NCBI RefSeq assembly: GCF_050859025.1
Contig: NZ_CP138200.1
Location: 1,612,001-1,676,000 of the forward strand
Direction: 5' to 3'
From: Wukongibacter sp050859025
GTDB lineage: Bacteria > Bacillota > Clostridia > Peptostreptococcales > Caminicellaceae
DNA length: 64,000 bases
Made by a program: the position numbers and the translations under genes. How positions within the stretch are numbered: the stretch's first letter is position 1; each line of letters begins with the position of its first letter. Below are positions 1-8,199 of the stretch, piece by piece. Below the pieces are notes generated by a model. It was not told the DNA's origin and searched no databases. It saw only the letters and a list, made by a program, of their open reading frames with translations.

Positions 1-92
1 GAGTTATACTGTCCTTCAGGTACAGGAACTCTGGAATGAAACTTTTTATAAATACTGTCAAATTGCATCTAATCACCTCAATTAATCATATG

Positions 93-163
93 TATAGGGT
101 TTACATAGTAAAACTTAATTTATACATTTACAAATTAAAGTCTTTACTTAAATCCCTATATAG
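93..163. repeat. Imperfect palindrome, family P1, copy 1
   Basis: A ~70-bp inverted repeat that begins TATAGGGTTTAC and ends ACTTAAATCCCTATA, with inner arms around ACTTAATTT and AAATTAAAGT. The same arms recur at 13929-14033, 35086-35198, 46712-46810 and 48640-48690, and as half copies at 348-380 and 23921-23955. The stretch 1-463 otherwise holds no gene that I can support; an open frame at 36-221 runs through this palindrome and is not convincing as protein. Function unknown; MITE-like or intergenic stem-loop. Confidence 0.55.
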
Positions 164-193
164 AGTCCACATATTAAAACTTAAATTAACCTT

Positions 194-260
194 CCTAGTT
201 AGTTACCACAGCGGGGAGTGATGATATTACAAAAGCTAAATATATGATTAACTAGCTATG
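194..260 (+). repeat. Palindromic element with AGCGGGGAGTGATG core, family P5, copy 1
   Basis: The core CAGCGGGGAGTGATGATATT lies between arms CTAGTTA (left) and TAACTAG (right). The same core, arms and downstream words (ATTACAAAA, AATTAACTAGC) occur around the 3' end of the Spo0E-like gene at 5985-6152, where the copy is split by a ~100-bp insertion. Related words are seen at 11091-11150 and, reversed, at 23013-23091. It may be a structured-RNA element, a non-autonomous mobile element, or the remains of a second spo0E 3' end. Confidence 0.4.
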
Positions 261-347
261 TGAGTTAATTTATACTTGAATCTCTATAACTAATATTATT
301 ATAACATTTTGCTTTAAGGTTATAAAAAAATAATGCAAGAGATGGTT

Positions 348-380
348 ATAAATTAAGATTTACTTGGAACTCTCTATAAT
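348..380. repeat. Half copy of palindrome family P1
   Basis: About 31 bases (ATAAATTAAGATTTACTTGG followed by AACTCTCTATA) are identical to the right arm of the full palindrome at 13929-14033, and the reverse complement is found at 23921-23955. Only one arm is present here. It lies 80 bases before the regulator gene at 464. Confidence 0.5.
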
Positions 381-463
381 TATAATTTTTTAGGTATTAA
401 ATGTATATATCTTTTGAAGAAAGTTTAAAATACAAAGGAAAAATATGAAAAGGAGGTGTTTGT

Positions 464-715
464 GTGTCAGACATGAATCATTTAAGCGTTATGAGTATTA
501 GTGTGGATCATAGAACAAATTCTGCTCCAAAGGTACAGGAAATATTAACAACAAATGGAGACCTAATTTTAGGTAGATTTGGAATACACGATCCAAGGGA
601 AGAAAATACGGGTCTAATTACAGTAAATTTAAGAGGCTCTAAGAACCGTATAACAAATATGATGGATAGCTTAAATGTACTAGATGGAGTTAAGGTAAAT
701 CATATGGAGGCATAA
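464..715 (+). CDS. TM1266-type iron-only hydrogenase system regulator
   Basis: An 83-residue protein that looks like the small ACT/NikR-C-like family annotated as putative iron-only hydrogenase system regulator (TM1266 type). Recognisable pieces are the N-terminal SVMSISVDHR, the central LGRFGIHDP and the GLITVNLRG strand, followed by a helix ending DGVKVNHM; length is normal for the family. Members usually sit beside the hydrogenase maturation genes hydE/hydG/hydF; the upstream neighbourhood lies outside the window. The GTG at 464 is chosen because AGGAGG at 451-456 sits 7 bases upstream. The gene is closed by a strong terminator at 721-751, so it is transcribed apart from the next operon. 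The precise ligand is not known. Confidence 0.75.
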   Translation: MSDMNHLSVMSISVDHRTNSAPKVQEILTTNGDLILGRFGIHDPREENTGLITVNLRGSKNRITNMMDSLNVLDGVKVNHMEA

Positions 716-720
716 TTTAG

Positions 721-751
721 AAAGAACAGGATAGAACCTGTTCTTTTTTTT
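721..751 (+). terminator. Rho-independent terminator after the hydrogenase regulator
   Basis: The 8-bp stem AGAACAGG / CCTGTTCT with a 6-base loop is followed by eight or more T residues. It separates the regulator gene from the murR-anmK operon. Confidence 0.85.
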
Positions 752-857
752 GTTTTGTTATTTGAAATATTCTAGCAAATGAGATATAATTTAATAAAAT
801 TATATTTTAAAATATAAGACTCAAATATGAAATTTAATTTCAAAAGGAGGAATTTTT

Positions 858-1715
858 ATATACAAAACAGGCGGATTAAATATGATAAGACAGATGATGG
901 AGACACTACCTCATTCGGAGAGAAAAATTGCTACATACATATTAAACAATCCAAAGGATATTATTGATATAACTACCCATGAATTAGCTAAAAGATCAGA
1001 TGCTAGTAGTGCAGCAGTAGTAAGGCTTTCCAAATCACTTGGACTTAAGGGCTTTGGGGATCTAAAGATGAGAATTTTAGGAGATTTGAACAATTCAGTA
1101 GAAACAAACTATAGAGATATAGAGGCTGGTGAAGATACTAGAACCATAATATCAAAGGTTACGGCTAACAGCTTAAAGGCAATACAGGAGACTAGCAAAA
1201 TAATAAATATAGATGAGTTAAATAGAGCTGTAAGAGCTATAAAGGATAGCAAAAGAATATTATTGTTTGGTATAGGAGCTTCGAGTTTAGTATGTGTTGA
1301 CGGTGAACAAAAATTTACAAGAATAAATAAAAATGCATATTTTACAAATGACGTTCATAAAATGAGTGCATGCGTTGCCAACCTTGAGGAAAATGATGTT
1401 TTTATAGGGGTATCCTATAGTGGTGATACTCATGAAGTCATAAATATAATGGAACTTGCTAAAATTAAAGGTGCTATTACGATAGGTATTACTAAATATG
1501 GAAAGAGTATGTTAGCTGATAAGTCAGATATAAAGCTCTTTGTATCGAGTGTAGAAAAATCAAAGATAAGAAGTAGTGCGACGGCATCGAGAATATCACA
1601 GTTACATGTAATCGATTTACTATTTATGTGTTATGCAACAACCTTTTATGATGAAACCATCGAATACATAGATAAAACGAGAAATTTTGTAAATATGTAT
1701 AAAGAAAAGAGGTGA
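858..1715 (+). CDS. murR: MurR/RpiR family transcriptional regulator
   Basis: RpiR-type regulator: N-terminal helix-turn-helix (PHSERKIATYIL, then SDASSAAVVRLSKSLG about residues 15-70) and a C-terminal sugar-isomerase (SIS) domain (LLFGIGASS, GVSYSGDTHEV) that would bind a phosphosugar. In this setting, beside murQ and anmK, the ligand is probably MurNAc-6-phosphate. The first ATG is at 882, but AAGGAGG (844-850) is far from it, and the codons just upstream encode Tyr-Lys-Thr-Gly-Gly-Leu-Asn, matching the TGGL motif that opens many RpiR proteins. That places the start at an AUA codon at 858, 7 bases after the ribosome binding site. The stop overlaps the ribosome binding site of anmK. Function by family is sure; the exact ligand is inferred. 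Confidence 0.85.
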   Translation: MYKTGGLNMIRQMMETLPHSERKIATYILNNPKDIIDITTHELAKRSDASSAAVVRLSKSLGLKGFGDLKMRILGDLNNSVETNYRDIEAGEDTRTIISKVTANSLKAIQETSKIINIDELNRAVRAIKDSKRILLFGIGASSLVCVDGEQKFTRINKNAYFTNDVHKMSACVANLEENDVFIGVSYSGDTHEVINIMELAKIKGAITIGITKYGKSMLADKSDIKLFVSSVEKSKIRSSATASRISQLHVIDLLFMCYATTFYDETIEYIDKTRNFVNMYKEKR

Positions 1716-1720
1716 CAGAG

Positions 1721-2896
1721 TTGAATTTGAGTCAATTAATGCTAAAGGAAAGAAAGTTAGCTATAGGCCTTATGTCGGGGACTTCACTAGATGGTATAGA
1801 CGCGTGTCTTGTTGAAATTAAGGGCTGTGGAGTTGGAACCACCGTACACCTAATAGACTTCATTTCAGAAGAGTATAGCTCCGATGAGAAAAAGAGGATA
1901 CTTATGTTATGTAGTCCCGATACATCTAATGTAGCAGATATTTGTAAAACAAATATCGATCTGGGAAGAAAATTCGGAAAAACTGCTAAAAAGCTAATGG
2001 AAAAGAATAATCTCAAGGCCTCAGAGGTAGATTTCATATCAAGTCATGGACAAACCATATACCATATGCCAGAAGCAGGAGCAACACTTCAAATAGGAGA
2101 ATTGGCTGAAATTGCATCAATTACAGGATGTTTAACAATTGGAGATTATAGACCATCAGACATGGCCGTAGGCGGACAAGGTGCTCCCCTTGTAACCTAT
2201 ACGGACTATATATTGTTTACTAGCTCTGAAAAGGGTAGGGTACTAATAAATATTGGAGGAATCAGTAATTTAACAGCCTTAAGGGCAAACAGCTCAGAGG
2301 ATGATATACTGGCCTTTGATTGTGGTCCAGGCAATATGTTGATTGATAGGGTTATTACTATATTGACAGATGATAAGTATAGATTTGATGAGGATGGAAA
2401 TATTGCGTTGAAGGGTAATGTAAATTCTGAATTACTTGATTTGATAATACAAAGGGATGATTTTGTTCTTTTATCTCCGCCAAAAAGCACAGGAAGAGAG
2501 CAATATAATGAGGATATGGTAAAAGAGCTTCTAAGCCTGAAGGAAAAATTTAAAGTCAGCTTTGAAGATTTCATTGCAACTATAACAGCATATACCTATA
2601 CCGCAATATCAGATAACATTAAAAAATTTGTATCTTCAAGGATAACGATAGATGAAGTATATGTTGGTGGTGGTGGAGCAAAAAATAAGGCTATTTTAAA
2701 GGGGCTTAGAGAAAGCTTGGATGTAGATGTATATACAATGGAACAGTTGAATTTTTCAAGTGATGCCAAGGAGGCCATAGCCTTTGCAATACTAGGAAAC
2801 GAATTCCTAAATGGTAAGTCCAACAACTTAAAGTCGGCCACTGGTGCAAAGAAGAGCGCTATAATGGGTAAGCTCGTATATCCACCATGCTTATAG
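1721..2896 (+). CDS. anmK: Anhydro-N-acetylmuramic acid kinase
   Basis: About 391 residues, the usual AnmK length. It carries the ATP-binding opening GLMSGTSLDGID, the SSHGQTIYH segment, GDYRPSDMAVGGQGAPLV, INIGGISNL and the FDCGPGNMLIDR motif. AnmK opens and phosphorylates 1,6-anhydro-MurNAc to give MurNAc-6-phosphate, the substrate of the MurQ etherase encoded at 8200-9126 in the same gene group. A GTG at 1712 lies inside the ribosome binding site (GAGGTGA), so TTG at 1721 is the better start. It follows murR with no gap and is followed by the beta-lactamase-fold gene 12 bases later, consistent with one transcript. Confidence 0.9.
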   Translation: MNLSQLMLKERKLAIGLMSGTSLDGIDACLVEIKGCGVGTTVHLIDFISEEYSSDEKKRILMLCSPDTSNVADICKTNIDLGRKFGKTAKKLMEKNNLKASEVDFISSHGQTIYHMPEAGATLQIGELAEIASITGCLTIGDYRPSDMAVGGQGAPLVTYTDYILFTSSEKGRVLINIGGISNLTALRANSSEDDILAFDCGPGNMLIDRVITILTDDKYRFDEDGNIALKGNVNSELLDLIIQRDDFVLLSPPKSTGREQYNEDMVKELLSLKEKFKVSFEDFIATITAYTYTAISDNIKKFVSSRITIDEVYVGGGGAKNKAILKGLRESLDVDVYTMEQLNFSSDAKEAIAFAILGNEFLNGKSNNLKSATGAKKSAIMGKLVYPPCL

Positions 2897-2908
2897 GGGG
2901 GATATATT

Positions 2909-3982
2909 ATTAAAGATAATATAGATAACATAGTTAAAATATATAAACAAAGAGATTTCTTTAAAGGAGTTAACATTTTAATATCTCAAGGTAATAAGAT
3001 CATTTTCAAAAAATCATATGGCTATGCAAGATATTTACCTGATAAGACAAAGCTGGAAAGCAATACGATATTTGATATAGCATCTTTAACAAAAATATTT
3101 ACATTAACAGCTATATTGAGATTAGTGTCTGAAAAAGAGATTAAACTGCTAGATAAGCTTTCTCGATATCTTCAATTTAATAATGAAGAATTAAATAATG
3201 CCACTAAAGATATTACTATCCAGCAGCTATTAAATCATAGCTCAGGATTAATACCTTGGTTTCCCTTTTATGTTATGGGAAATAGAAGCTTTGAGGATGT
3301 CCTTGCCTATATAATTAGTAAGAATTCTCTTAAAAGAGGAACTGTACAGTATAGTGATATAAATTTTATTTTACTTGGAAAGATAATTGAAAAAATAAAT
3401 GAGAAAAATCTAGATAGTGCTATGAGAGAGTTGGTTTTCAATCCTCTAAATTTAAGAGATACAGACTTTAAACCCCTCAGAAACAAAATAGCAGCAACTG
3501 AATATGGGAATAAAATAGAGACTAGTATGGTAGAAGAGAGAGGTCTAAGCTTTGAAGGCTTTAGAGACGAAAGTATGGCTATAGTTGGCAAGGTCAATGA
3601 TGGCAATTGTTATTATTATTTTAAAGGGGTAGCGGGACATGCGGGAATATTTTCAAGCTTGAATGATTTAAATATACTTTGTAATCTATATCTTGATAAA
3701 GGAAGCTTTAATGGCAAGTCTATAATTTTAGAAGAGGTAGTTAATAAATCCTTTATTAACTATGGTGAGGGCAGAGGTTTAGGATGGCAAATATCAGATC
3801 TTTATCCTGAAGGCCTAGGACACACTGGTTTTACGGGAACATCTATATATTTAAATCTTAAGAAGGGCTTTAATGTAGTCCTTTTAACAAACAGACTTCA
3901 TGTTGATAAACCCGTTAATATAGTCGAGTTTAGATCGGCTATACATAATAAAGTAATGAAAAATTTAAAGGGGGAGTGTTAA
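2909..3982 (+). CDS. Beta-lactamase-fold serine hydrolase (possible muropeptide amidase)
   Basis: Class C beta-lactamase/S12-type hydrolase of about 357 residues. The catalytic SxxK motif (IASLTKIF) is encoded around 3083-3094, upstream of the first conventional start codon at 3116, and a YSD-type motif (QYSDINFILLG) and a C-terminal GHTGFTG motif follow. A protein starting at 3116 would lack the nucleophile, so the real start must be upstream: GGGGGG at 2896-2901 is followed by in-frame ATT codons at 2906 and 2909 and no ATG, GTG or TTG. Bacillus muropeptide-recovery clusters carry a beta-lactamase-family gene (amiE/ybbE) described as a MurNAc-L-alanine amidase, so cleavage of peptide from MurNAc is a sensible guess. 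No signal peptide is seen, which fits a cytoplasmic enzyme acting on imported muropeptides. Confidence 0.75.
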   Translation: MKDNIDNIVKIYKQRDFFKGVNILISQGNKIIFKKSYGYARYLPDKTKLESNTIFDIASLTKIFTLTAILRLVSEKEIKLLDKLSRYLQFNNEELNNATKDITIQQLLNHSSGLIPWFPFYVMGNRSFEDVLAYIISKNSLKRGTVQYSDINFILLGKIIEKINEKNLDSAMRELVFNPLNLRDTDFKPLRNKIAATEYGNKIETSMVEERGLSFEGFRDESMAIVGKVNDGNCYYYFKGVAGHAGIFSSLNDLNILCNLYLDKGSFNGKSIILEEVVNKSFINYGEGRGLGWQISDLYPEGLGHTGFTGTSIYLNLKKGFNVVLLTNRLHVDKPVNIVEFRSAIHNKVMKNLKGEC

Positions 3983-3984
3983 AA

Positions 3985-5589
3985 ATGAAAAAGTATAGTG
4001 TAATAGTGGCTATATTTATTTCACTAGTGTTAGTATTTACAGGATGTGCTTCAAAGGATGTAGCTACAAATGAGTCACCAAGCGAGTCAAAGGAACCTAA
4101 TAGTCAAAGTGAACAAAGTAATGAATCAAAAGAACCAACATTAGCAAAGGAACAAACGCTAATATATGGATCGGACTCAGAACCTGCTGGTCTAGATCCT
4201 CATAAGGTACCAGCCCATGCGTCGGTGAGAATATATACGAAGATATATGACGGTTTAGTTAAGACAGACAAGAACATGAATTATGTTCCTAACCTAGCTG
4301 AGAGCTGGGAAACTCCAGACGATACTACATATATATTTAAACTAAGAAATAATGTTAAATTCCATAACGGAAGACAAATGAATGCAGACGATGTTAAATA
4401 TTCATTTGAAAGGATATTAAATCCCGATACAGCATCCATAGCAAAGTCTTACTTTGAAAAGATTAAAGAGATTAATGTGATTGATGAGGCAACGATAGAA
4501 TTTAAACTAAGTGAACCATATGCACCATTTATGTCATATATGTCTAGTTCTTATGCAGCAATAGTACCTAAGGAGGTAGTTGAGGAAAATGGTGATTTAA
4601 TGCAGGTTGCCTGTGGAACAGGTCCTTTTATGCTGGATGAATGGGTGCCTGATAATAGTATTACACTAAAGAAAAATCCCGATTATTTTATAGAAGGGCA
4701 GCCTAAGCTTGATTCTATTGTATACAATGTTATGGTTGACGAGTCATCAAGGATTGCAGCTCTTAGAACAGGAGCTATACATGTTACTACATTATCATCT
4801 CAGACATTACCTTTATTAAAGGAGAATGAAGAAATAACTATAAAATCATACCAATCTAATAACTATACCTTCTTAGGATTTAATTTAAATATAGAACCAT
4901 TTAATAATCCTAAGGTCAGAAAAGCCATCTCTTTAGCTGTAGACAGAGATGAAATGGCTAAGACTATATTTAGTGGCGATGCAGTAGTTACTGGCCCTGT
5001 ACCAAAGGCCCTAGGTAAATGGGCAATAGACCCTTCTCAAAACGAATTGTATAAGCATGATATTGAGAAGGCAAAGATGTTATTAGCTGAGGCAGGTTAT
5101 CCAGATGGATTCGAAATGAAGATAACTGCTCTAGGTGGATATGCTGATATAGTTGGAACTGCGCAGATACTACAGCAACAGCTTGAAAAAATAGGCATTA
5201 AATCAGAAATAGAACAATTAGAAATAGGACAATATGTATCCGCTTGGAAGAAATGTGATCACCAAGTTATGGCAGGAAGAAATGGAGCTGGTTCTGACCC
5301 TGATAGAGCTTTAGGATTTTTCTTTAACAGCAGTGGCTCTGCAAATGTATGGGGCTTTAAGGATGAGAAATATGATGAACTAACTAATAAAGGTAAAGTT
5401 ACCATAGATGAAGATGAAAGAGTAGAGATATATAAAGAAGCTCAGGAAAGATTAATAGAGTTGTCACCAAATCTATTCTTTAATTCACCTATGAACTATT
5501 ACTTTGTTAGAAAAGAAGTAGAAAACTTTGATCCTACGGTATTTAATCCTGAAGACTTTAGAAATACAGTCATTTTGGAAGCTAAATAG
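3985..5589 (+). CDS. Oligopeptide-type ABC transporter substrate-binding lipoprotein
   Basis: SBP_bac_5 family protein, about 534 residues. A lipoprotein signal peptide runs to the lipobox VFTGC (about residues 16-20), followed by a Ser/Glu/Lys-rich linker, then the family's typical AESWETPDDTTYIFKLR and NADDVKYSFERI segments. The start at ATG 3985 follows GGGGGAG at 3971-3977. It lies just after the hydrolase gene and upstream of cognate permeases and ATPases, though separated from them by a Spo0E-like gene and palindromic DNA. In this operon the ligand is probably a muropeptide or anhydro-muropeptide instead of a plain peptide; that is inferred from context only. Confidence 0.88.
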   Translation: MKKYSVIVAIFISLVLVFTGCASKDVATNESPSESKEPNSQSEQSNESKEPTLAKEQTLIYGSDSEPAGLDPHKVPAHASVRIYTKIYDGLVKTDKNMNYVPNLAESWETPDDTTYIFKLRNNVKFHNGRQMNADDVKYSFERILNPDTASIAKSYFEKIKEINVIDEATIEFKLSEPYAPFMSYMSSSYAAIVPKEVVEENGDLMQVACGTGPFMLDEWVPDNSITLKKNPDYFIEGQPKLDSIVYNVMVDESSRIAALRTGAIHVTTLSSQTLPLLKENEEITIKSYQSNNYTFLGFNLNIEPFNNPKVRKAISLAVDRDEMAKTIFSGDAVVTGPVPKALGKWAIDPSQNELYKHDIEKAKMLLAEAGYPDGFEMKITALGGYADIVGTAQILQQQLEKIGIKSEIEQLEIGQYVSAWKKCDHQVMAGRNGAGSDPDRALGFFFNSSGSANVWGFKDEKYDELTNKGKVTIDEDERVEIYKEAQERLIELSPNLFFNSPMNYYFVRKEVENFDPTVFNPEDFRNTVILEAK

Positions 5590-5606
5590 AGATTATTATA
5601 TATATA

Positions 5607-5695
5607 AGCAACTTCAAGGTTAAATAAATTTTCATAGAAAAATGTAGAAGCGTTCATTATTTCTATAAAAATTTATTTTAAATCTTAATGTTGCA
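5607..5695. repeat. Long imperfect palindrome, family P4
   Basis: Arms GCAACTTCAAGG and CTTAATGTTGC close a long hairpin whose inner arms are AAATAAATTTT / AAAATTTATTT and ATAGAAA / TTTCTAT, around a loop AATGTAGAAGCGTTCATTA. Pieces of the same sequence recur at 17885-17935 (ATAGAAAAAATGTAGGTGC) and, reversed, at 30194-30215 (ACCTTGAAGTTGCTTA). It follows the binding-protein gene directly and could act as an attenuating stem-loop. Confidence 0.5.
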
Positions 5696-5707
5696 TATCA
5701 ATAGTAA

Positions 5708-5793
5708 GACCTAATGAATCTAAGTAGTCTATAGGGATTTCCTTTAAAGATAATAAATAAAGGATTCTGACTACCTAGATTCATTAAACTTTA
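5708..5793. repeat. Long hairpin upstream of the Spo0E-like gene
   Basis: The words TAATGAATCTAAGTAGTC and GACTACCTAGATTCATTA form a near-perfect 18-bp stem around a ~40-base AT-rich loop that ends in AAAGGATTCT. It ends about 37 bases before the Spo0E-like start. It could be an intercistronic mRNA stability or attenuation element, or a MITE. No T-run follows, so it is not a standard terminator. Confidence 0.5.
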
Positions 5794-5829
5794 CTGATAT
5801 ATATATTTAGAATAAGGAGAAGAGTAGGC

Positions 5830-6012
5830 ATGACTCAAGTAAAGGATATGGTAGTTCTATTGGAAGAACTCAGATATGAATTGAATACATTGATTATTGA
5901 AGGAAAGGAATTGACCGATTCAGAAGTTATTGAAGTAAGTCAGAAACTGGATAGGATGTTAAACAGATATAATAAATTAACCGCTTGTGCTAGTTCCTGT
6001 AGCGGGGAGTGA
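5830..6012 (+). CDS. Spo0E-like sporulation regulatory protein
   Basis: A 60-residue Spo0E family protein. Two predicted helices (ELRYELNTLIIEG and SEVIEVSQKLDRMLNRYN) carry the family signature SQxLDxxIxxY. Family members are aspartyl-phosphate phosphatases that dephosphorylate Spo0A-P and so delay sporulation. The start ATG follows AAGGAGAAGAG at 5815-5825. The gene interrupts the order binding protein - permease, and is flanked by palindromic elements on both sides. Its last codons (Cys-Ala-Ser-Ser-Cys-Ser-Gly-Glu) coincide with the left arm and core of repeat family P5, so the present C-terminus may have been supplied by that element. Confidence 0.75.
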   Translation: MTQVKDMVVLLEELRYELNTLIIEGKELTDSEVIEVSQKLDRMLNRYNKLTACASSCSGE

Positions 6013-6152
6013 TGCTATTTCATTTTCGTTCATGCAATGAACCTGTTTTTCTATATATTTTGAAGGTAAAAACAGATTCACCCAATCACTAAAATGAAAT
6101 ATCATAACTCCCTAGGTATTACAAAATCAAAATATGCAATTAACTAGCACAA
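5985..6152 (+). repeat. Family P5 element overlapping the spo0E-like 3' end
   Basis: The arms TTGTGCTAGTT (5985-5995) and AACTAGCACAA (6142-6152) are perfect 11-bp inverted repeats. Between them lies the core TAGCGGGGAGTGATG shared with 194-260, interrupted at 6015-6115 by a second palindrome. The region 6013-6323 contains no gene besides these elements. Confidence 0.55.
6015..6115. mobile_element. Small palindromic insertion (~100 bp) inside a P5 element
   Basis: Compared with the uninterrupted copy at 194-260, about 101 extra bases are present here. They have perfect 11-bp inverted ends TATTTCATTTT (6016-6026) and AAAATGAAATA (6091-6101), plus inner stems CTGTTTTT / AAAAACAG and GTTCAT / ATGAAC. 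This looks like a non-autonomous insertion into a pre-existing repeat. No transposase is encoded. Confidence 0.5.
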
Positions 6153-6323
6153 CCGGTTAAATTAACTTTAGATTGTGATAATGATTAAAATATATAATTG
6201 CAAAAATTATGAGTTTGGTCTACTATGAGGTCTTTCGATAATAAATTTCTATTCTTTAGCACAAAAAGTTAAACTTACATATTTAAATAAGCTGATTATT
6301 TACTAAAAAGGATGTGAAGCTTT

Positions 6324-7268
6324 ATGCGTTCATATATTATAAGAAGAATCTTGTTATTAATACCAGTTTTAATAGGTGTATCTCTAGCAATTTTCTTCAT
6401 TATGCATCTAATTCCTGGGGATGTGGTTTCTAGTCTTTTAGGATTTGATGCTACGCCAGAAGCAACATTACAGCTTCAAAAGCAATTTGGACTTGATTTG
6501 CCCTGGCACAAACAATATTGGAACTGGATGTCGGGTGTATTAAAAGGAGATTTTGGTATTTCTCTAAGAACAGGGAAGCCCATTTTACCAGACATATTAA
6601 CAAGATTTAAGCTTACCTTTCAGTTAACTATGATGGCTGCAATAATATCATGGATAATTGCTATACCGTTAGGAATATTTGCTGCCATGAAGAGAAATAC
6701 ATGGGTAGATGGATTAGCAAGGGTTATGGCCCTTATGTGGGTATCAATTCCCAATTTTGCATTAGCTACGCTCTTATTATTATTTTTATCCTTAGCATTT
6801 AGCTATTACCCACCTTTAAAGTATGTGACATTTTTTGAGAATCCTGTCCAAAATCTAAAGACATTGATATTTCCATCACTGGTTTTAGGAGCAATAATGT
6901 CAGGGGCTGTTATGAGAATGACACGATCGTCGATATTAGAGATATTACGTCAGGATTTTATCAGAACTATTAGGGCAAAGGGAGCTAAAGAAAGAAAGGT
7001 AATATTTAAACATGCACTTAAAAATGCATTGATTCCAATAATAACAATTGCTGGAATGCAGATAGGATATTTACTTGGAGGTACTGTTATAACGGAACAG
7101 ATTTTTTCTTTGCCAGGACTAGGGCAAATGGTACTTACTGGAATCAATCAAAGAGATTATCCTGTTGTTCAAGGTTCAATATTGTTTATAGCAACTATAT
7201 TTGTAACTATTAATTTAATTGTAGATTTGTTGTACGCATATATAGACCCAAGGATTTCATATAAGTAA
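6324..7268 (+). CDS. Oligopeptide-type ABC transporter permease (OppB/DppB type)
   Basis: Inner-membrane permease of 314 residues with six predicted membrane segments and the family's N-terminal YIIRRILLLIPVLIGVS. The cytoplasmic coupling loop is seen at RTIRAKGAKERKVIFKHALKN (about residues 213-233). It pairs with the second permease that starts 15 bases downstream. Start ATG follows AAAGGATGTGAAG. With the lipoprotein at 3985 and the ATPases at 9126 and 10100 it forms a five-part importer. Confidence 0.9.
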   Translation: MRSYIIRRILLLIPVLIGVSLAIFFIMHLIPGDVVSSLLGFDATPEATLQLQKQFGLDLPWHKQYWNWMSGVLKGDFGISLRTGKPILPDILTRFKLTFQLTMMAAIISWIIAIPLGIFAAMKRNTWVDGLARVMALMWVSIPNFALATLLLLFLSLAFSYYPPLKYVTFFENPVQNLKTLIFPSLVLGAIMSGAVMRMTRSSILEILRQDFIRTIRAKGAKERKVIFKHALKNALIPIITIAGMQIGYLLGGTVITEQIFSLPGLGQMVLTGINQRDYPVVQGSILFIATIFVTINLIVDLLYAYIDPRISYK

Positions 7269-7283
7269 AGGGGTTGGGTATAA

Positions 7284-8114
7284 ATGAAGGAATTATTGAA
7301 AGAAATTCTACGGGATAAGATAGGACGAATTGGGCTTGTCGGAGTATGCTTAGTAATTATTATAGGAGCTTTAGCACCCATAGTTTCACCATATAATCCA
7401 GTTGAGATGTTCAAAGATAGTCTTTTAGAAGGGCCTTCAAAGAAGTTTCTACTAGGAACCGATGAGTATGGAAGAGACATATTTAGTAGAATCTGTTATG
7501 GTGCTAGGGTATCTATATTTGTGGGGCTTTTAGCCGTAGGGATAGGATCAATATTCGGTGGAATTTTAGGACTTATAGCTGGATACTGTGAAGGATGGAT
7601 TGATAATGTCATTATGAGAACAATGGATATTCTTTTTGCATTTCCATCAATACTTCTATCATTAGCAATTGTTTCTGTACTTGGAACGGAGCTTATAAAT
7701 ACTGTTATTGCAATTGGAGTAGTTATGATACCGGTGTTTACAAGGACACTTAGAGCAGCGGTAATATCAACGAAATCTAAGGAATTTATAACAAGTGCAT
7801 ATACAATTGGGGTCAAGGATACTAGGATAATGTTTAAGCATATTTTGCCTAATGCTATGGCACCGTTTATAGTGCAATTAACTCTATCTTTATCTAGTGC
7901 TATTTTAGTAGAAGCTTCCTTAAGCTTTTTAGGTTTGGGAGTTCAGCCTCCAAACCCTTCTTGGGGATCAATGCTTAATGCAAGCAGAAAATTTATGGAA
8001 TTAGCTCCTTGGACAGCAATATTTCCTGCTGCCGCAATTATTTTAACAATACTGTCGTTCAATATTCTTGGAGATAGTTTGAGGGATATCTTGGATCCTA
8101 AATTAAAAAATTAG
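7284..8114 (+). CDS. Oligopeptide-type ABC transporter permease (OppC/DppC type)
   Basis: A 276-residue permease with an N-terminal cytoplasmic stretch, the conserved LLGTDEYGRDIFSRICYGAR motif (about residues 53-72) and six predicted membrane segments. The coupling loop is TIGVKDTRIMFKHILPNA. It partners the permease encoded just upstream. The next 85 bases hold a long stem-loop (8118-8180) before murQ. Confidence 0.9.
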   Translation: MKELLKEILRDKIGRIGLVGVCLVIIIGALAPIVSPYNPVEMFKDSLLEGPSKKFLLGTDEYGRDIFSRICYGARVSIFVGLLAVGIGSIFGGILGLIAGYCEGWIDNVIMRTMDILFAFPSILLSLAIVSVLGTELINTVIAIGVVMIPVFTRTLRAAVISTKSKEFITSAYTIGVKDTRIMFKHILPNAMAPFIVQLTLSLSSAILVEASLSFLGLGVQPPNPSWGSMLNASRKFMELAPWTAIFPAAAIILTILSFNILGDSLRDILDPKLKN

Positions 8115-8117
8115 ATT

Positions 8118-8180
8118 TGGATTATTAATGAGAAGCTTGATGATACGAATCGGAACTTTAAAATTCTCATAAATAATCTA
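8118..8180 (+). promoter_or_regulatory. Intercistronic stem-loop before murQ
   Basis: GATTATTAATGAGAA and TTCTCATAAATAATC form a ~15-bp imperfect stem around a ~30-base loop. It has no T-run. It ends ~20 bases before murQ, and may set the relative mRNA levels of the permease and downstream genes. Confidence 0.45.
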
Positions 8181-8199
8181 GATCAGATGGAGGAATGAA

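Noticed and set aside
36..221. Open reading frame of 61 codons at the left edge
   Set aside because: It runs through a P1 palindrome and into a P5 element, is made mostly of repeat sequence, has no ribosome binding site and resembles no protein. Its Ser-Gly-Glu end only echoes the Spo0E-like gene because of the shared repeat.
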